The notes beneath the pieces were generated by a model. The model was given only the letters and a program-made list of their open reading frames with translations, had not been told where the DNA came from and did not search any database. A stretch of DNA of 64,000 nucleotides from Hemileia vastatrix (Eukaryota; Basidiomycota; Pucciniomycetes; Pucciniales; Zaghouaniaceae), in assembly GCA_030280995.1 (NCBI GenBank), contig JASXTE010000002.1, forward strand, positions 10,678,683-10,742,682, read 5' to 3'. Shown one piece after another: positions 13,148-25,439 of this stretch; the stretch's first letter is position 1, and the number at the start of each line of letters is the position of its first letter. The position numbers and the translations under genes are program-made.

Positions 13148-14707
13148 AAAGTTTTTTAATAAAAACATTGCCACATATGTGTAAAGAAGCATTAGAAAAA
13201 GGAAAATTTTCCATTGAGGATGGTTTTATATATTACAGGAAGAAATTAAGCAATGTAATTTTAATTCCCCCTTAAATGAAGGAGTTAATGTTAAGCATAT
13301 GTCATGATGATATATTAGCAGGTCATTTTTGAATTCCATAAAAAATTAACCAGAGTAAAAAATACAGCTTGGTGGATTAGCATGTCAGATAATGTTCAAA
13401 AATATGTTGAGACATGTGATTCTTGTCAAAAATTTAAAAGATTAACAGGCAAAAGAGCTGGTTTATTACAACAACTTGAGCAACCAAAAGCTCCATGGGA
13501 AATAGTTAACATGTACTTTGTAACAGGTTTTCCATTAGCAGGGCATAAGAGTTATAACTCCTGATGGGTATTGTAGATATATTTACAAAAATGTGTAAAT
13601 TTATTCTTACCCACAAAGAGGTTTCTGCAAAGGACTTAGCTTTTTTATGGTGGAAACAAATGTTAAATATAGCAGGTTTTTTTAAAGCAATAGTCTCAGA
13701 CAGAGATCCTAAATTTTCTTCTGGGTTCTGGACATCACTTATGGATGTTTCAAGGTGTCAATTAAAACTTTCTACAGCACACCATCCACAAACTGATGGG
13801 CTAGCAGAAATAATGATACAAACTTTAGAAGATATGATAAGAAGATATTGTGCTTTTGGTCTTGACTTTAAAGACAATGAAAAATTCAAACATGATTGGG
13901 TACCCTTATCCCAGGTTTAGAATTTGCATAAAATAGTACAGTACATTCTGTCACTGGAAAAAAGCCATTTGTGTTATGGTTTGGTTATGTACCTAATACC
14001 CCTGCCAAAACTCTTAAAAAAGTACCTAGATTGGATATCCATACAGGTACAAAACTTTTTCTACAGATGCTAGACTTATGCAGAAAGCATGCTCAAAAAT
14101 GTATAAATAAGGCATTTGAGTATGAGAAGAAAAGATGGGATAAAGCTCATAAAGAACAAATGCTCAAAGATGGTGATGAAGTTCTTATTTCTAAACTATA
14201 TTTTGATATAAATGGTAATGTTAAATTGAAGGATTCATTCATTGGACCATTTTTAGTAAAAAAGATGGTTGGTAACAATTCTGTTGAAGTTATTCTATAT
14301 GCACCATATGATAGAAAACATCCAGTATTTCCTATTTCTCTTATAAAATCATACCATTCTAATGATACTGCTCTATTTCCAAGAAGATCAGGAAGGCATA
14401 AGTAGCAACCTGAAGAAATAGTTGAAAATGCAGAAATTGAAAAGATTCTTAAAAAGAGACACTTTACAAAAGAAAAGGTAGTTGAGTATCTATTAAGGTT
14501 TTAAAATAAATCAAGTGAATATGACCAGTGGATTCCAGAAAATGAAATCTCTGGTCTTAAAAGTCTCTTAAAAAAATTTAAATCCAAATAATACTGTTTA
14601 ATTCAGTATATGTATCATAGAAATTTTAAAATTATTTTTCTATTCACTCCTTACTTATTAACTAAAATGTCTTAAAAATTTTTTTATTGTTTTTTTGGGT
14701 GAGGGAG
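13148..14707 (+). pseudogene. family B element B2: end of pol (integrase and chromodomain), broken
   Basis: Sequence resumes inside pol with EALEKGKFSIEDGFIYY, then the integrase zinc region (CHDDILAGHF, then CDSCQ, one frameshift between), core pieces (13564-13920, with SDRDPKF and AHHPQTDGLAE) and C-terminal part (13971-14405). The tail SGRHK matches B1. Stops at 13562-13564 and after 13917, and several indels, make it a pseudogene. Gag, protease and reverse transcriptase are absent. It ends in the GGGTGAGGGAG purine tract before the LTR. Confidence 0.88.
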
Positions 14708-16987
14708 TGTCAGCCTAGGTACCCCCAGGACTGAGTAATTCTTATGTTTAAAATAAGATAACCTTAATTATATTAAGATTATAGCTTTTAAAAAAGTTTA
14801 AAATACTTATATATATGTTTATAATGCATTATTATATGACTTATTGTCAGTGTATCTAGTATATAAGTATGATTTAATAGTATTTATTAATGGCCCTACT
14901 ACTTATTTATAAATGATTTAGTTATTAAACCTCAGGGGAAGACTAAAAAAAGTGTTATACTCAAATAAAACTCACAATACTTGGATTTAAATTTGTGCTA
15001 GTGGTGGAAAATAGAATAAAGTTATAGCTTATATAATGATAATATCAATTTATAAAGGCTTTATAATATATTTCTAAATGATAAAAATTGTGTTTAAATG
15101 TTTCATTTAATTTTAGTAAGTGATGTCTAATAAACGTCAAAATCCTCCCTTACTTTTACCAAAAACCACCGGAGTGCACAGACCTTCAATCCAGATGATC
15201 TCACTGCTATCCCCGGCAATTACAGCAATGTGAGGGCCCACCACCTCCCCATGGCGTCCACTTAAAGCAGATTTAACACCCAGACCTCCAGTAAGGACCC
15301 TCCATCACAATTAATGATAACACAGACCCATACAATAAATAGAAAATCTAGATAAAAGCGGATACCATAAAGAAACAGGTAAAATAACTCATCCAAAGAG
15401 TATATAATGAAACCTAAAGCATATAAAGGAAACAAAATAATTTTCCAAGCCCCCAATAACATCCCCAAGCATCCATATTAACCCAGCAATGACCTCCCAG
15501 CCCATCAATCCGTGAATATCCATTCAAGGAAACAGATTAAGTTGTCCAAACTGAGTACATGCGCCTGAAATAGATGTATATGCTACTGTAGGCATTGTGA
15601 ATCCTCTGAATACGTCCATATGACCTAAAATAAGCAGAAAAACAAAGATTATAGGCTATTAAGAGGATAAAACACACTTATAGACCTAAATATACATAAT
15701 ATACTGCATATTTCACTGGATATGAAATTTATGTATACATATAAGCTTATTTATGTCAATAATTACTTAATATCACTTAAGATAAATATATTATGACTCC
15801 ATTAACACCTTAATAAGTATTATTAGGCTATGGATAAGCTATTTAAACCACTATAGGTTATATAATAGTGTTTTAACCTTATTTTTAAGATATAAGCTAA
15901 ATGTATTTAAGGTTATCTTATTTTAAACATGAGATTTACTCAGTCCTGGAGATACCTAGGCTGACACTTATAGTAGCTTAAATAGCCTATCAATAGCCTA
16001 ATAATACTTATTAAGGTGTTAATGGATTCATAATATACTTATCTTAAGTGATATTAAGTAATTATAGACATACATAAGCCTATAAGTATACATAAACCTC
16101 ATATTCAGTGAAATATGTGGTTATATTATGTATATTTAGGTATATAAGTGGGGTTTAACCTCTTAATAGCCCAAAACTTTATTTTTTTGCTTATTTTAGG
16201 TCATATGGATGTATTACGTAGACTTAAAATGCCTACACAATCATACACACCTTTTCAGGCGCATATATCCAGTTTGGGAAACATATTCTGCTTTGATGGT
16301 TTTTAACATATTTATGGGTTGGAATATTATTACTGGGTTAATATAGATGCATGGGGATGTTATTGGGGGCTTAGAAAGTTAAATTGGTTCCTTTATATGG
16401 TTTGGGTTTCATTTTATACTCTTTGGATGAGTTTTTTTACCTGTTTCTCTATGGTATCTGCTTTTATCTGTTTATTCTATTTATGGTATGAGTCTGTGGT
16501 ATCATTAATTGTGATGGAGGGTCCTTACTGGAGGTCTGGGTGTTGAAAATGCTTAAAGTGGACGCCATGAGGAGGTGATGGGCCCTCACAGTGATGTAAT
16601 TTCTGGGGATAGAAGTGACATCATCTGGATTGAATGTCTGTGCACTCCAGTGGATTTTGGTATAAGTAAGGGAGGATTTGACGGGTTATTAGGCATCACT
16701 TACTTACTACACATTAAAAAAACTCTATAACACTATTATTATCATATATAAATATATTATAAAGCATTAATAAATTGATATTATATTTATATAAGCTATA
16801 ACTATATTTGATTGATCTATTCTCCACCACTAGCACGCATAAAAATCCAAGTATTGTGATTTTACATTGAGAATAACTATTTTATTAGTCTTCACCTGAG
16901 GTTTAATCACTAAAAAATTTATCAATAAGTAGTAGGACCATTAATATTTAATATTAAATTATACTTAGATACTAGCACACACTGAAA
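14708..16987 (+). repeat. 3' LTR of B2, split by a solo LTR
   Basis: It starts TGTCAGCCTAGG at 14708, stops at 14844, resumes at 15967 and ends at about 16987 with ACTAGCACACACTGAAA. The intervening block is a family B LTR in the opposite orientation. From 16014 on, this LTR is also the start of the right palindrome arm. Confidence 0.88.
14845..15966 (-). mobile_element. solo LTR, family B, minus orientation
   Basis: A complete LTR running (on the + strand) from TGTCAGTGTATCTAG to CCTAGGCTGACA, with 5-bp inverted ends TGTCA/TGACA. It is flanked by the direct duplication CTTAT (14840-14844 and 15967-15971). The clean duplication shows that a family B element inserted into the B2 LTR and was then reduced by LTR recombination. 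Confidence 0.92.
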
Positions 16988-18359
16988 GATTTACTTTAAA
17001 TGTAAGAGCTGTTTAGGATCTTAACTAAGGATAGTTTCTCAAACCTATTTACATTGTTGATTGTGAGGCCAGAGTTGTGTATAAGGAGGAAATCATTAAA
17101 ATTACATTTCATTATATTTTCAAGGGCTTTAACCTTGATGATTTTTGATAACTTTTGTAAATTAAGTGAAAAAGGTGTAGCTTATCATATTTTATTATGG
17201 CATTAAATATAGAGAAACAGCTGTATTTTCTTCCAGTAACCTTTGTGTTTATATGACAAAATAGATGGTCATAATAATACCAAAATGAGCTGAGAGATGA
17301 TTAGTTGAATAGGTGCATAAACTAAATTTGTCACCTCATTTTATTCACCAAAAGTGAGCCATGAATATGTCTGTTTCTCTTACTTTTTTTCAGATCTTGA
17401 CAGGAATTGAAAAAGTGGATAAGTTCTGGGCTATATTGGAAGATAATGATGGCACCTGCTAGCTTGATGTTACATTCAATTTATTAACCAAAGCAGAATT
17501 ATTTTCCTTCAAAATCAGAGAGATGAGAATGGATATTTTTATCAGGGAAGCTCATGCCCTTTTTTTCACACATAAGCAGTTGGTCCTTCAGTGAAGTATT
17601 TCTTAAGCACTACCTCAAAATTTTCATGAATACAAATTTTTTCATAAATACAGATGTTGAGATACTTAATTTATACAATCTCTATGATCTAGTTCCTCTT
17701 AAAATAGGGAACAAGCTTATTAGCTAAATTTACTCTGGATTCTGAAAGGGTGGTTTTCAACTTAAGGGGATCTTTAAATGTGCATGTTTTACAATACTTG
17801 GTAAATTTAAGGTGGAGCTTATGTCAACCAGAGGTGACACAAGACATCTCTCACTTATTAGATCATTTTTTCACATCAAAGAAAGGCTTCTTGAAGACTA
17901 TAGGCTCAAGTTTTTTAACTTCCAGGTTTATTTTAAGATTTTTGGAGGAGGTTTCATCAGATAACTTCTTGGCTTGTGTTACCCTAGCTTTTGAGACTCA
18001 AGCAGCTTTTGATGCTTCCTTAGATTCTCTCCTGGAACATTTTCTGTCAGTTTCTTCAATCTGGTAATCCTAGTACTTTTTTGGAAGCTTTTCTATGAAG
18101 TTAAACATTTTGGATGAGATATTGCTTCTAGAGGCCTGCCTACTATATGAGGGGGAGGGATTTACAAGCAGAGGTGAGTAAAAGGTTAGTTGGAATGAAT
18201 ATGCATATGAATATACTGATATCAAATGAGTGAGTGTTAGTCCATTGGGGTAACCTCTTGCCCTTCTCTCTTGACCACCACATGCAAGGAAATGGATTGG
18301 TCATTTGAGTGTGCACAGTAATGACCACTTCCAGATGTTTTCAAAGTATATCATATAAT
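16988..18359. other. unidentified sequence in right arm with decayed reading frame
   Basis: Counterpart of 8638-10008. A short piece near 17410-17540 translates as KVDKFWAILEDNDGT…LLTKAELFSFKIREM, and 17750-18067 is a 105-codon open frame on the + strand. The pieces lie in order on one strand, which suggests a decayed gene, but I do not recognise the family. Confidence 0.35.
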
Positions 18360-19460
18360 AGGGGGTGTCAAAAATTACCTTATACACCATTCAAGCAAGC
18401 CTCAAAAAAGGTACCAAGTAAGTCATTTTAATTTGAATTACATACCTCATTAGCTGGTATACTTTAACAGTGTGCTTTTCCCTACACAAGCTAATTGTTG
18501 GGTACATCAAAGCCCCTTAACTTTATTAGTCAGCATTAGGTACACACACACCCATAACTTAAAATTTTTCTTCGCCTAATCCTTAGGGGCTTATTTAAAC
18601 ACACACACAGTACATGGTGCCAAGTCTTAAGACACCTTAAAATTATGGTATAAAACTTAATTTATCTCACCCTTGATTACTCTTGCTCTTGTTTTTTTCC
18701 TCCAAACACTAACATGACTCCTTCACTTTGTCAACAGCTTCAAACAACTACTGATACTCTAGCCCTTGATCTTTTGTTTGAGTCAGATCCAGACTCTGAT
18801 TCTGAGTTTAATTTTTTATATGAGTCACCTGTTAGAGAACTGCTACCTTACTTCCCAAACCCCATCCATTTTCCATCAGCCACAATATACACTTCACAAA
18901 CTTTCTGAAATACCTGAACCCAGTTTTCAGAAAATCTTACAAACTACTTATCATGGTTATAAATAACTACATTATTTGATTCATGATCATTCTTTTTACC
19001 GCAACAGTTCTCATTTCCCACAGAGTGACCCTTCAATACAAGTCTATGTGGCACTTTGCAGATTTGGTTCAAATGGGGATAGTGCTTCCATAACTTGTCA
19101 CAAGAGCCTCTTCAGTATAAGTCATGGAAAAGTAGATTTATACACCAAGAGAACCATCAAAGACATCCTTTAACTTCAATCACAACTCCTCACATGGCCC
19201 ACTAAGGAGGTTAGACTGGAAAACTTACAGGTCTTGCAAAATAAAGGCTTCCCTGGATGTATTGGTTTTGTTGATGGCACCACAATCCCTTTGAGCCAAA
19301 AGCCTGAAAAGGATGGAAATAATTATTTTTATTGGAAAAAGAGGTCAGTGATTATCTATATCTTACATATTCTAACATATAATACTAATAATCTCTTAAT
19401 TTTTCCTTTTCAGGTAATCTATTGCTCTCCAATTGGTTTGCAATATAAATAAGAAGTTAA
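18360..19460 (+). mobile_element. PIF/Harbinger remnant H2, right palindrome arm, truncated
   Basis: It starts AGGGGGTGTCAAAAATTACC at 18360 and ends abruptly at 19460, where similarity with the left arm stops. It lacks the second half of the transposase and the second terminus. Confidence 0.8.
18714..19460 (+). pseudogene. Harbinger transposase N-terminal half, H2 right
   Basis: The start MTPSLCQQLQ is followed by an acidic stretch and, via frameshifts at about 18900 and 18968, helical segments (YVALCRFGSNGDSA) and GFPGCIGFVDGTTIPLSQKP with the first catalytic Asp. An intron-like segment at 19344-19413 (GTCAGT…TTTTCAG) occupies the position of the intron in H1 and H3. After it a TAA replaces the expected codon. 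Confidence 0.82.
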
Positions 19461-19759
19461 CTTACACTCTTACAAGATTTAATGAGCTGGTAGAGTGGTA
19501 AGTGTTTTTAGCAATTGATATTCTTGTGATAGTAGCGAAATCATCCTGGAAAAAAAATAAAAATATGGTTAATTGGTTGGAAAATAAAAAACAAGAGAGA
19601 GAAAGAAAAAAAGGCTTACTGAACTTTTAAGAACAACCAAAATCTTTGAAAAACAGAAAAAAAAATTATAATGGGTGCCAATGAGAGCTGAAGAGGGAAA
19701 CAAAGAAAATCAGCCAGATGCATAAAATTGGAAGAAAGACAATAACTTTCTAAATAAAT
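19461..19759. other. short unassigned spacer
   Basis: AT-rich sequence between the palindrome edge and the target duplication of element D. It holds no open frame or repeat that could be identified. Confidence 0.5.
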
Positions 19760-19764
19760 GATGG

Positions 19765-20506
19765 TTTCACATGCCACATGACACTCAAAGAAAAAGTCAA
19801 TCTTTTAATTCATAAATCAGTACACAAATTCATGCTCAAAGCACAGAAAGAAACATCTACCTTTTACTGCTTTTCCCCTTTGTTGTCTTGATTCAAATGT
19901 GCTAGAAACTGTGCTATATAAACCTAAAATCTAAATTAGTCAATCACCTGCTTATACGTTTCAACTTCAAGCAAATGTGCAATGTATTAGTTCTTGGATA
20001 AAAAGTATATTTTCAATATTGGGTTATTGTGTGTCTAAGGGTAATTAAAGGTCTGTAGGTAGGGATAGAAGTATGTTTAAAGAATTTGTGGGTTATATTT
20101 AAGGCTCAGTGATAAAATAAGGGTGGTTTGATAAAAGGTTCAATGCAAGATGGGGTGGATTTGGTTTGAAATTCTTTAGAATTAAATTATAATATTATTG
20201 TGATACTAGTTAAATTTCTATAAGGCTATTATTGTTTCCTACATAACTTAATAATCAATTTCTCTTCATCTATTTAAACTCCTAAATCCCTTTTGATCAT
20301 TAAGCTCCAACCTTTTGTTAGATTACCTTGAATATTTATTGTTACTATAAATTACAATATTATTCACCTCAAACTTATCTTGAAAAAATATTAATTTATC
20401 TTCAACTTATCTTTGAATTAATCTCTTGAAGTAGTCTTCAATCATCTTTTCCATTCTCACTTACCCAGGAGAGCCCTTGACCTTGCACATAGGCTTTCCA
20501 GTGACA
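19765..20506 (+). repeat. 5' LTR of D
   Basis: It starts TTTCACATGCC (expected TGTCA, decayed) and ends CCAGTGACA. It aligns with 28673-29436. No convincing tRNA primer site follows it. Confidence 0.88.
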
Positions 20507-20605
20507 GTATAATTTAATTCTCTGTAGCTCTCATTTTTTGATTCATACTACTACGTATTCAGGGGCTAAGTCTAAAAGGCACCTGTTCAACGCACTCCTC
20601 CTATG

Positions 20606-22860
20606 GGCACTACAACTAGAGCTTGTGCCAGAGATAGGCCACCAGCTTTTTGAATTATTTCCGGCACTCACTCTCTTGAACCTCTTTAATTAGGGGAAAG
20701 AGAAAATTCAATTCATTCTGTAGAGGAAATCCCTCAGGATTTTGAAGATTCTAGTGAGGAAGAAGAAGGTGAGGATACAATGTGCAAGGCACTATCAGCC
20801 CTGGTTATCAACCTTCAGGCCAAACCTCTGAACCTGGTCCTGCTTCATTGGAAGATTTAATGATATTCTTAGTGAAATAAATTTCAAATCCTTCTCTTTC
20901 AGAGAGCTCTAAATTTAAAACTCCCTTGATGAAATCCCCAAATAAATTCCATGGAGAACATCCTGACAGATTGTGACCTTTTTTTCAAACTTGAAAATTA
21001 TTGTTCCACATTGATCCTCAAACCTTCAATACAGATCACTCGAAGGTAATTTATGCCTCTTCATTCTTATCTGGGAAAGAATCACAATGGTTCAAGCCAT
21101 ACTTGCTTTTGATTTATTTGATGGAAACCCATTTTCTAATCAACAATTGGGAAAAATTTGAAGATCAACTCTTTATGATATTTGGTAACCCTAATGAAAC
21201 CAATAATGTGGAAATTGAATTATATTTCCTTCACATGAACAATAATAGTAAAGCTTCAATATATATCTCAAACTTAAGGGCTCTAAAAGCTTGAGTAGAT
21301 TGGAATGATGCAGCCCTAAAATATCATTTCATGAAGGGACTTCCTTTGAGGATACTTGACCAATTACATCTTCATAGTCAAAAAATGGAAACTTTAACAC
21401 ATATAATGGATAGGACCCTCAAACTTTATGAAATTCACCAAGGCTTTCTTCAACAAAGGCATTGTAGAAAGACTCTTACAGTTGCCTTGCTTTAAGCAGA
21501 ATTCAAGGGATTCGGATAAACCAAAGAAAACCCTGTCCCTTTAAGTAAATAAAGAGCTCATAATTAACTAAGCTATAACCTCCACTTGTTATGAAATGAC
21601 CAATAAACTATTTTTTATTAATGGTGTTGAGATGTTGAATCAGTGTTCTTTAATAATGAGGGTAAGGAACACAACAGTGAAGCTGTATTTAGAAAATTTA
21701 TTTAAATTGTTGAATAATATGTTTTTATTAAGCTTTAATTTTATTTTGATTTAGTTATTTAATTCTACTCCCTGGTGATGAGACCTTTAAAAAGGTACCC
21801 TAAAAGTTATTATATGTGATGATGAATGAGTTTTATAAAATGTTACATTAAATTGTTATATTTATAAGGGTATTACAATTTAATAATTTGTTATGTAAAT
21901 AATAATGTGGTTGATATTATGTAATGTTGTTGTTAATGATTAAGTATTTTGATGATTTCTGACTTTGAGTCTACAGGCTTCATATGCATAGTATGTTATT
22001 TTCCCTATTTTCCCCAGATGGAGCATCCTGGAGCTCATCCAGAGATCACCAGAGTTTTTACAGAGCTCATACAGATTTTTGGACTCAATTAGAACCTTAA
22101 AATACCACTATAAGAAAAATTAAAGATGATAGAGCTACTTCTCTTTTAAAATCTCTTTTAATTTTCATAGTCTGCACAAACATATTCACCTAGTAAAAAA
22201 TTATCAAAGCCAAGTAAATCATGAAAAATTAAAACAAATCAAAAATACTTTATAAAATTATTAAATATAGTAGAAAAATAGTAAAAATTCATAAAAAATT
22301 TCCAAAGGTTCTTGAGACTCTTGCCTTTAATCTATATGCACTTTAAAACTTATACTTTCTTTTTCAGACAATTAATTATTCATTTACTTTTTACTCATAA
22401 AATTATGCTTTTAAACCCTTTTATATACTCTTTTTCTTAAATATAAACCATTTTAAAGTTCGATTGGCCGTCCCAATCTCAATAATCTTCTCCAAAAGTC
22501 CTCTTTTGATAAATTTTATTGCCATACTAAACTTTAGACTTTTGCAGTGTCATTCTAATAAATCTCATGGTTCAAACTTCAAATCCAGAACTTCTTCATT
22601 TAATCCTTGATCTACTTGATCTTCATATCAAACCAAACCCAATCAAAAGGGTAAATAAAAATCTTGATCCAAAGGCTCAACCCCAGGTAATATCAGTAAG
22701 GTATTGGATCCAAAAGGGGAATTAAAGGAAGCTGAAAAGTAAAGAAGAGAAGATAATGGGTTGTGTATGTATTGTGGGGGTAAACACAAGTTTGATTAAT
22801 GTGCTATATTAAACAATACAGAAGTTAACAGTTCCAAGTAAAAAATAGTGAATAGTATAA
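20606..22860 (+). pseudogene. D gag, broken
   Basis: It begins around ATGGGCACTACAACTAGAGC and includes an acidic segment (QDFEDSSEEEEGED). The gag domain at about 20990-21480 contains SSFLSGKESQWFKPYL and WEKFEDQLFMIFGNP. A decayed zinc knuckle CMYCGGKHKF-stop-C lies at about 22755-22800. Between about 21600 and 22450 the sequence does not look like gag and may be a further insertion without recognisable ends. Frameshifts and stops throughout. Confidence 0.75.
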
Positions 22861-22864
22861 TTGT

Positions 22865-23300
22865 GTGCAAAGCAAACTATTTTATATCTTCCAGTGCACA
22901 GAACCTTCTTTCCTAAAGACTGGAGTTGCCCTTAATTGTTTGAGACTAATTCTTTTTAAGAATGATATTCCCTTCAGTTTTCTTATTGACTCTGGAGCTT
23001 CAGCTTCATTTATCAGTTTATTTTTCTCCAAGAAACTTAAGCTGAAATTTGTAGACATTTACTGGACTCCAATTTATCTTGTTGAATCCGAGGAAACCAA
23101 ATGCTGAGTTAGTAAGAAAGTTTTATGGGTTTTTAAATTTTCGAATTTCCCCTCTTTTGAGTGGTAATTAAAAGTCTTGGATGCCCCAAGGATGGAAAAT
23201 ACCTTTCTTGGCCATGACTTCTTACAGAATTGGAATCCAAAAAATTGATTAGTCACTGGGATTTATAACCATTGGTTCTAAGTATATTTCTGATTCATCA
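22865..23300 (+). pseudogene. D protease, broken
   Basis: 22865-23107 holds FSFLIDSGASASFIS, the retropepsin active-site DSGA motif. Translation stops after 80 codons, and the continuing protease segment (MENTFLGHDFLQNWNP-like) lies just downstream out of frame. Confidence 0.8.
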
Positions 23301-23691
23301 ATGCAGGTAGATAGGGAGTTAAACAACCAGCCTGACCAAGTCTAGCTAGAGGATACTTCTCTTCCAGATGTATTTCAAGCATCTGATCTTTCTTTAAATA
23401 AGAACTTGGCTAACCATTCTAGCTTTACTACTTTACTCAAAGAGGATTTCAATAGCCTTGAAGTAATCAATTTTTGCTCTCTAAATACAGGTCTCCCTTT
23501 GACAGACTTCTTTGAAGATGAAGAGGATTAGCAAATCCATATTGAAGCCATTTAATCCACTCTACCTGAAGTTTATTATTACTTCATCAATGTTTTTTCA
23601 ATATTTAAGGCCAACAAACTACCACCTCATCTACCCTACAACCATCAAAAAGAGTTAATAGGTCCAGCACTATTGGCAGGTCCTGTCTATT

Positions 23692-23940
23692 CACTGCACA
23701 ATATAGGGGGTGTACTTGCTAGCAAGTCCTCAACCTGAACTCAGATGGAACTCAGATGGAACTCATACTGAACCCATACTGAACTCTACTTGAACACCAC
23801 CTAAAACTGTTCTGCTGAGTGGTGTTCATCCCTGATTGTACGGTTCCTTTATCAATAGCTCGATTTGTGTTCAATCTATGGTGAGTTTGAGTCCAAGATT
23901 GTGGACTTGATAGCAAGTCTTCCCCCCATATTGTGTGGGG
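23692..23940. mobile_element. CACTA-type MITE, copy a (249 bp) in D
   Basis: One end reads CACTGCACAATATAGGGGG; the other, inverted, reads CCCCACACAATATGGGGGG. Both run into a GACTTGCTAGCAAGTC-like palindrome. The 3-bp flanking duplication is ATT (23689-23691 and 23941-23943). A near-identical copy lies at 35123-35383 in B1. It has no coding capacity. Short GAACTCAGAT-type repeats fill the first third. Confidence 0.88.
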
Positions 23941-23989
23941 ATTCTTTGAAGAAAGTCAAATCATAAGTTCTTCAACACTACATTTCAGA

Positions 23990-25330
23990 GAATGTAGCAA
24001 AATGCTTCATTTGAGCCAGTAAGTCTCCAACTGGCTCTCCAGTGCTTATTCTTGAAAAAAAAGATGGAAGTCTTAGTTTATGTGTTGATTATAGAAAACT
24101 CAACACAATGACTAATAAGAATGCATATATAGTTCCTACTATTTCATTACTTCTTACTTTGTTTAATGGTGCTATTTTCTTTTCTAAAATTGATCTCTGA
24201 GGTGCTTAAAATCTTATATTTATTGCAGAACGTCATGGACCTTTGACTGCAATGGGTACCAGATTTGGTAGTTTTGAATATTTGGTAATTCTCTTTGAAT
24301 TTTGTAACACACCATCAATTTTTAAAAGTTTTGTCAACAATATCTTCAAAGATATTGTTGAAAAGTTTTTTGTTGTCTACCAAGATGACATTTTAATCTT
24401 CTTGAAGAACCTTGAAGAAATATCAAACATGACAAAATGATTCTCATTTGACTTTGAGAACAAGGACTCTACACCAAGCACACTAAAGGTGAATTACACC
24501 TAAAATATATTGACTTTTTTGGGTTTTAAATTGTCTACTTATGGTTTAATCATGGATGATAAAAAGGTTTAAAAAGCTTAGGAATGTCCAGAGCCAACAA
24601 CACTAAAATCCTTACAAAGATTTTCGGATTTAGTGAATTTCTATAGAAGATTTATTAAAAATTACTTGAAAACTATTACAAACCTTACTTCTCTTCTTAA
24701 AAAAGATACTCCTTTTGTCTTCACATAAAAAGTGAAAAAAGAATTTGAATCATTGAAAAATGTGTTCAACACAGCTCCAATTCTTTGACACTTTGATCCT
24801 ACAGCTTCAACAATTGTTGAGATAGATGCTAGCAATTACACTATAGCAGGAGTAATATTCTAACTAAATCCTGAAAAAAACTTGTTTCATCCTTTTTTGT
24901 TCAAATTATGCAAATTAATTGCAGCAGAATTAAATTATGAAATTCATGATAAAAATTTATTAGCTATTATTCATTGTCTTATAAAATGGTGTTCTTTTCT
25001 TCTCAGTCTTAATAGTGCTTTTCAAATCCTATCTGATAATAATGCTTTAAATACTTCATGTCTTCCAAAGTACTAACTAGTTTTCAGGCTAGGTGTAATG
25101 AGTTCTTGTCTGAATTTTATTTTACTCTTACCTACCACCCAGGAAAAAATTGGGTATTTTCAGATATTTTATCATGTTGGGAAAAAATTTATTCACAGAG
25201 GGGGGAGGCATTTTCTGAAAAGAATCCAGAAAATGTAAAATCTATTTTTAACAAATCAATTTTAACAATTCATCAACTGAATTTGATGACAACTCAAAAT
25301 CCACTACCCAAAATTTGAGAAGCTCAGTCA
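23990..25330 (+). pseudogene. D reverse transcriptase and RNase H, broken
   Basis: Segments in order are SPVLILEKKDGS, a CVDYRKLN segment, ERHGPLTAMGTRFGSFEYLV and FFVVYQDDILIF (YxDD, 24243-24440 frame). A connection domain and RNase H pieces follow (AAELNYEIHDKNLLAIIH at 24882-25076, then a YHPGKNWVFSDILS piece). Stops and frameshifts split them. Confidence 0.82.
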
Positions 25331-25439
25331 AAGGATGATTATTGTTTGGGGATTAAAGAAGAAATACTCTTAAAGAATGGGGCCAGGAGATTCAGTATAG
25401 AATAAGGTCTGTTATTATTCCAAAGTAGAGTAGTCATAC

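Larger units (their letters stand above)
16014..19460 (-). repeat. right arm of the ~3.45-kb inverted repeat
   Basis: Reverse complement of 7538-10992. It contains the end of the B2 3' LTR, the unidentified 1.37 kb and a shortened H2. Divergence between arms is visible in translated pieces: for instance a WVNMDAWG stretch reads WVNIDAWG here, and FYHNSSH reads FYRNSSH. The duplication is therefore not fresh. Confidence 0.93.

Noticed and set aside
11592..13214. Open frames of 530-540 codons on the minus strand with a repeating FYIFIFLY peptide
   Set aside because: They exist only because the reverse-strand octamer contains no stop codon in any frame; they are the microsatellite read as protein.
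7538..19460. Palindrome as a pure assembly or chimeric-read artefact
   Set aside because: The arms differ at many scattered positions and the loop contains unrelated structured sequence with its own target duplication, which a doubled read would not give. It still needs read support.
21600..22450. A further LTR insertion in the gag of D (a TGTTGAGATG start was considered)
   Set aside because: No matching right end or 5-bp duplication could be found and nothing similar occurs elsewhere in the window.
23701..23940. CRISPR-like array from the repeated GAACTCAGAT units
   Set aside because: The units are short, degenerate and without spacers of constant length; they belong to a MITE with inverted ends, in a eukaryotic genome.
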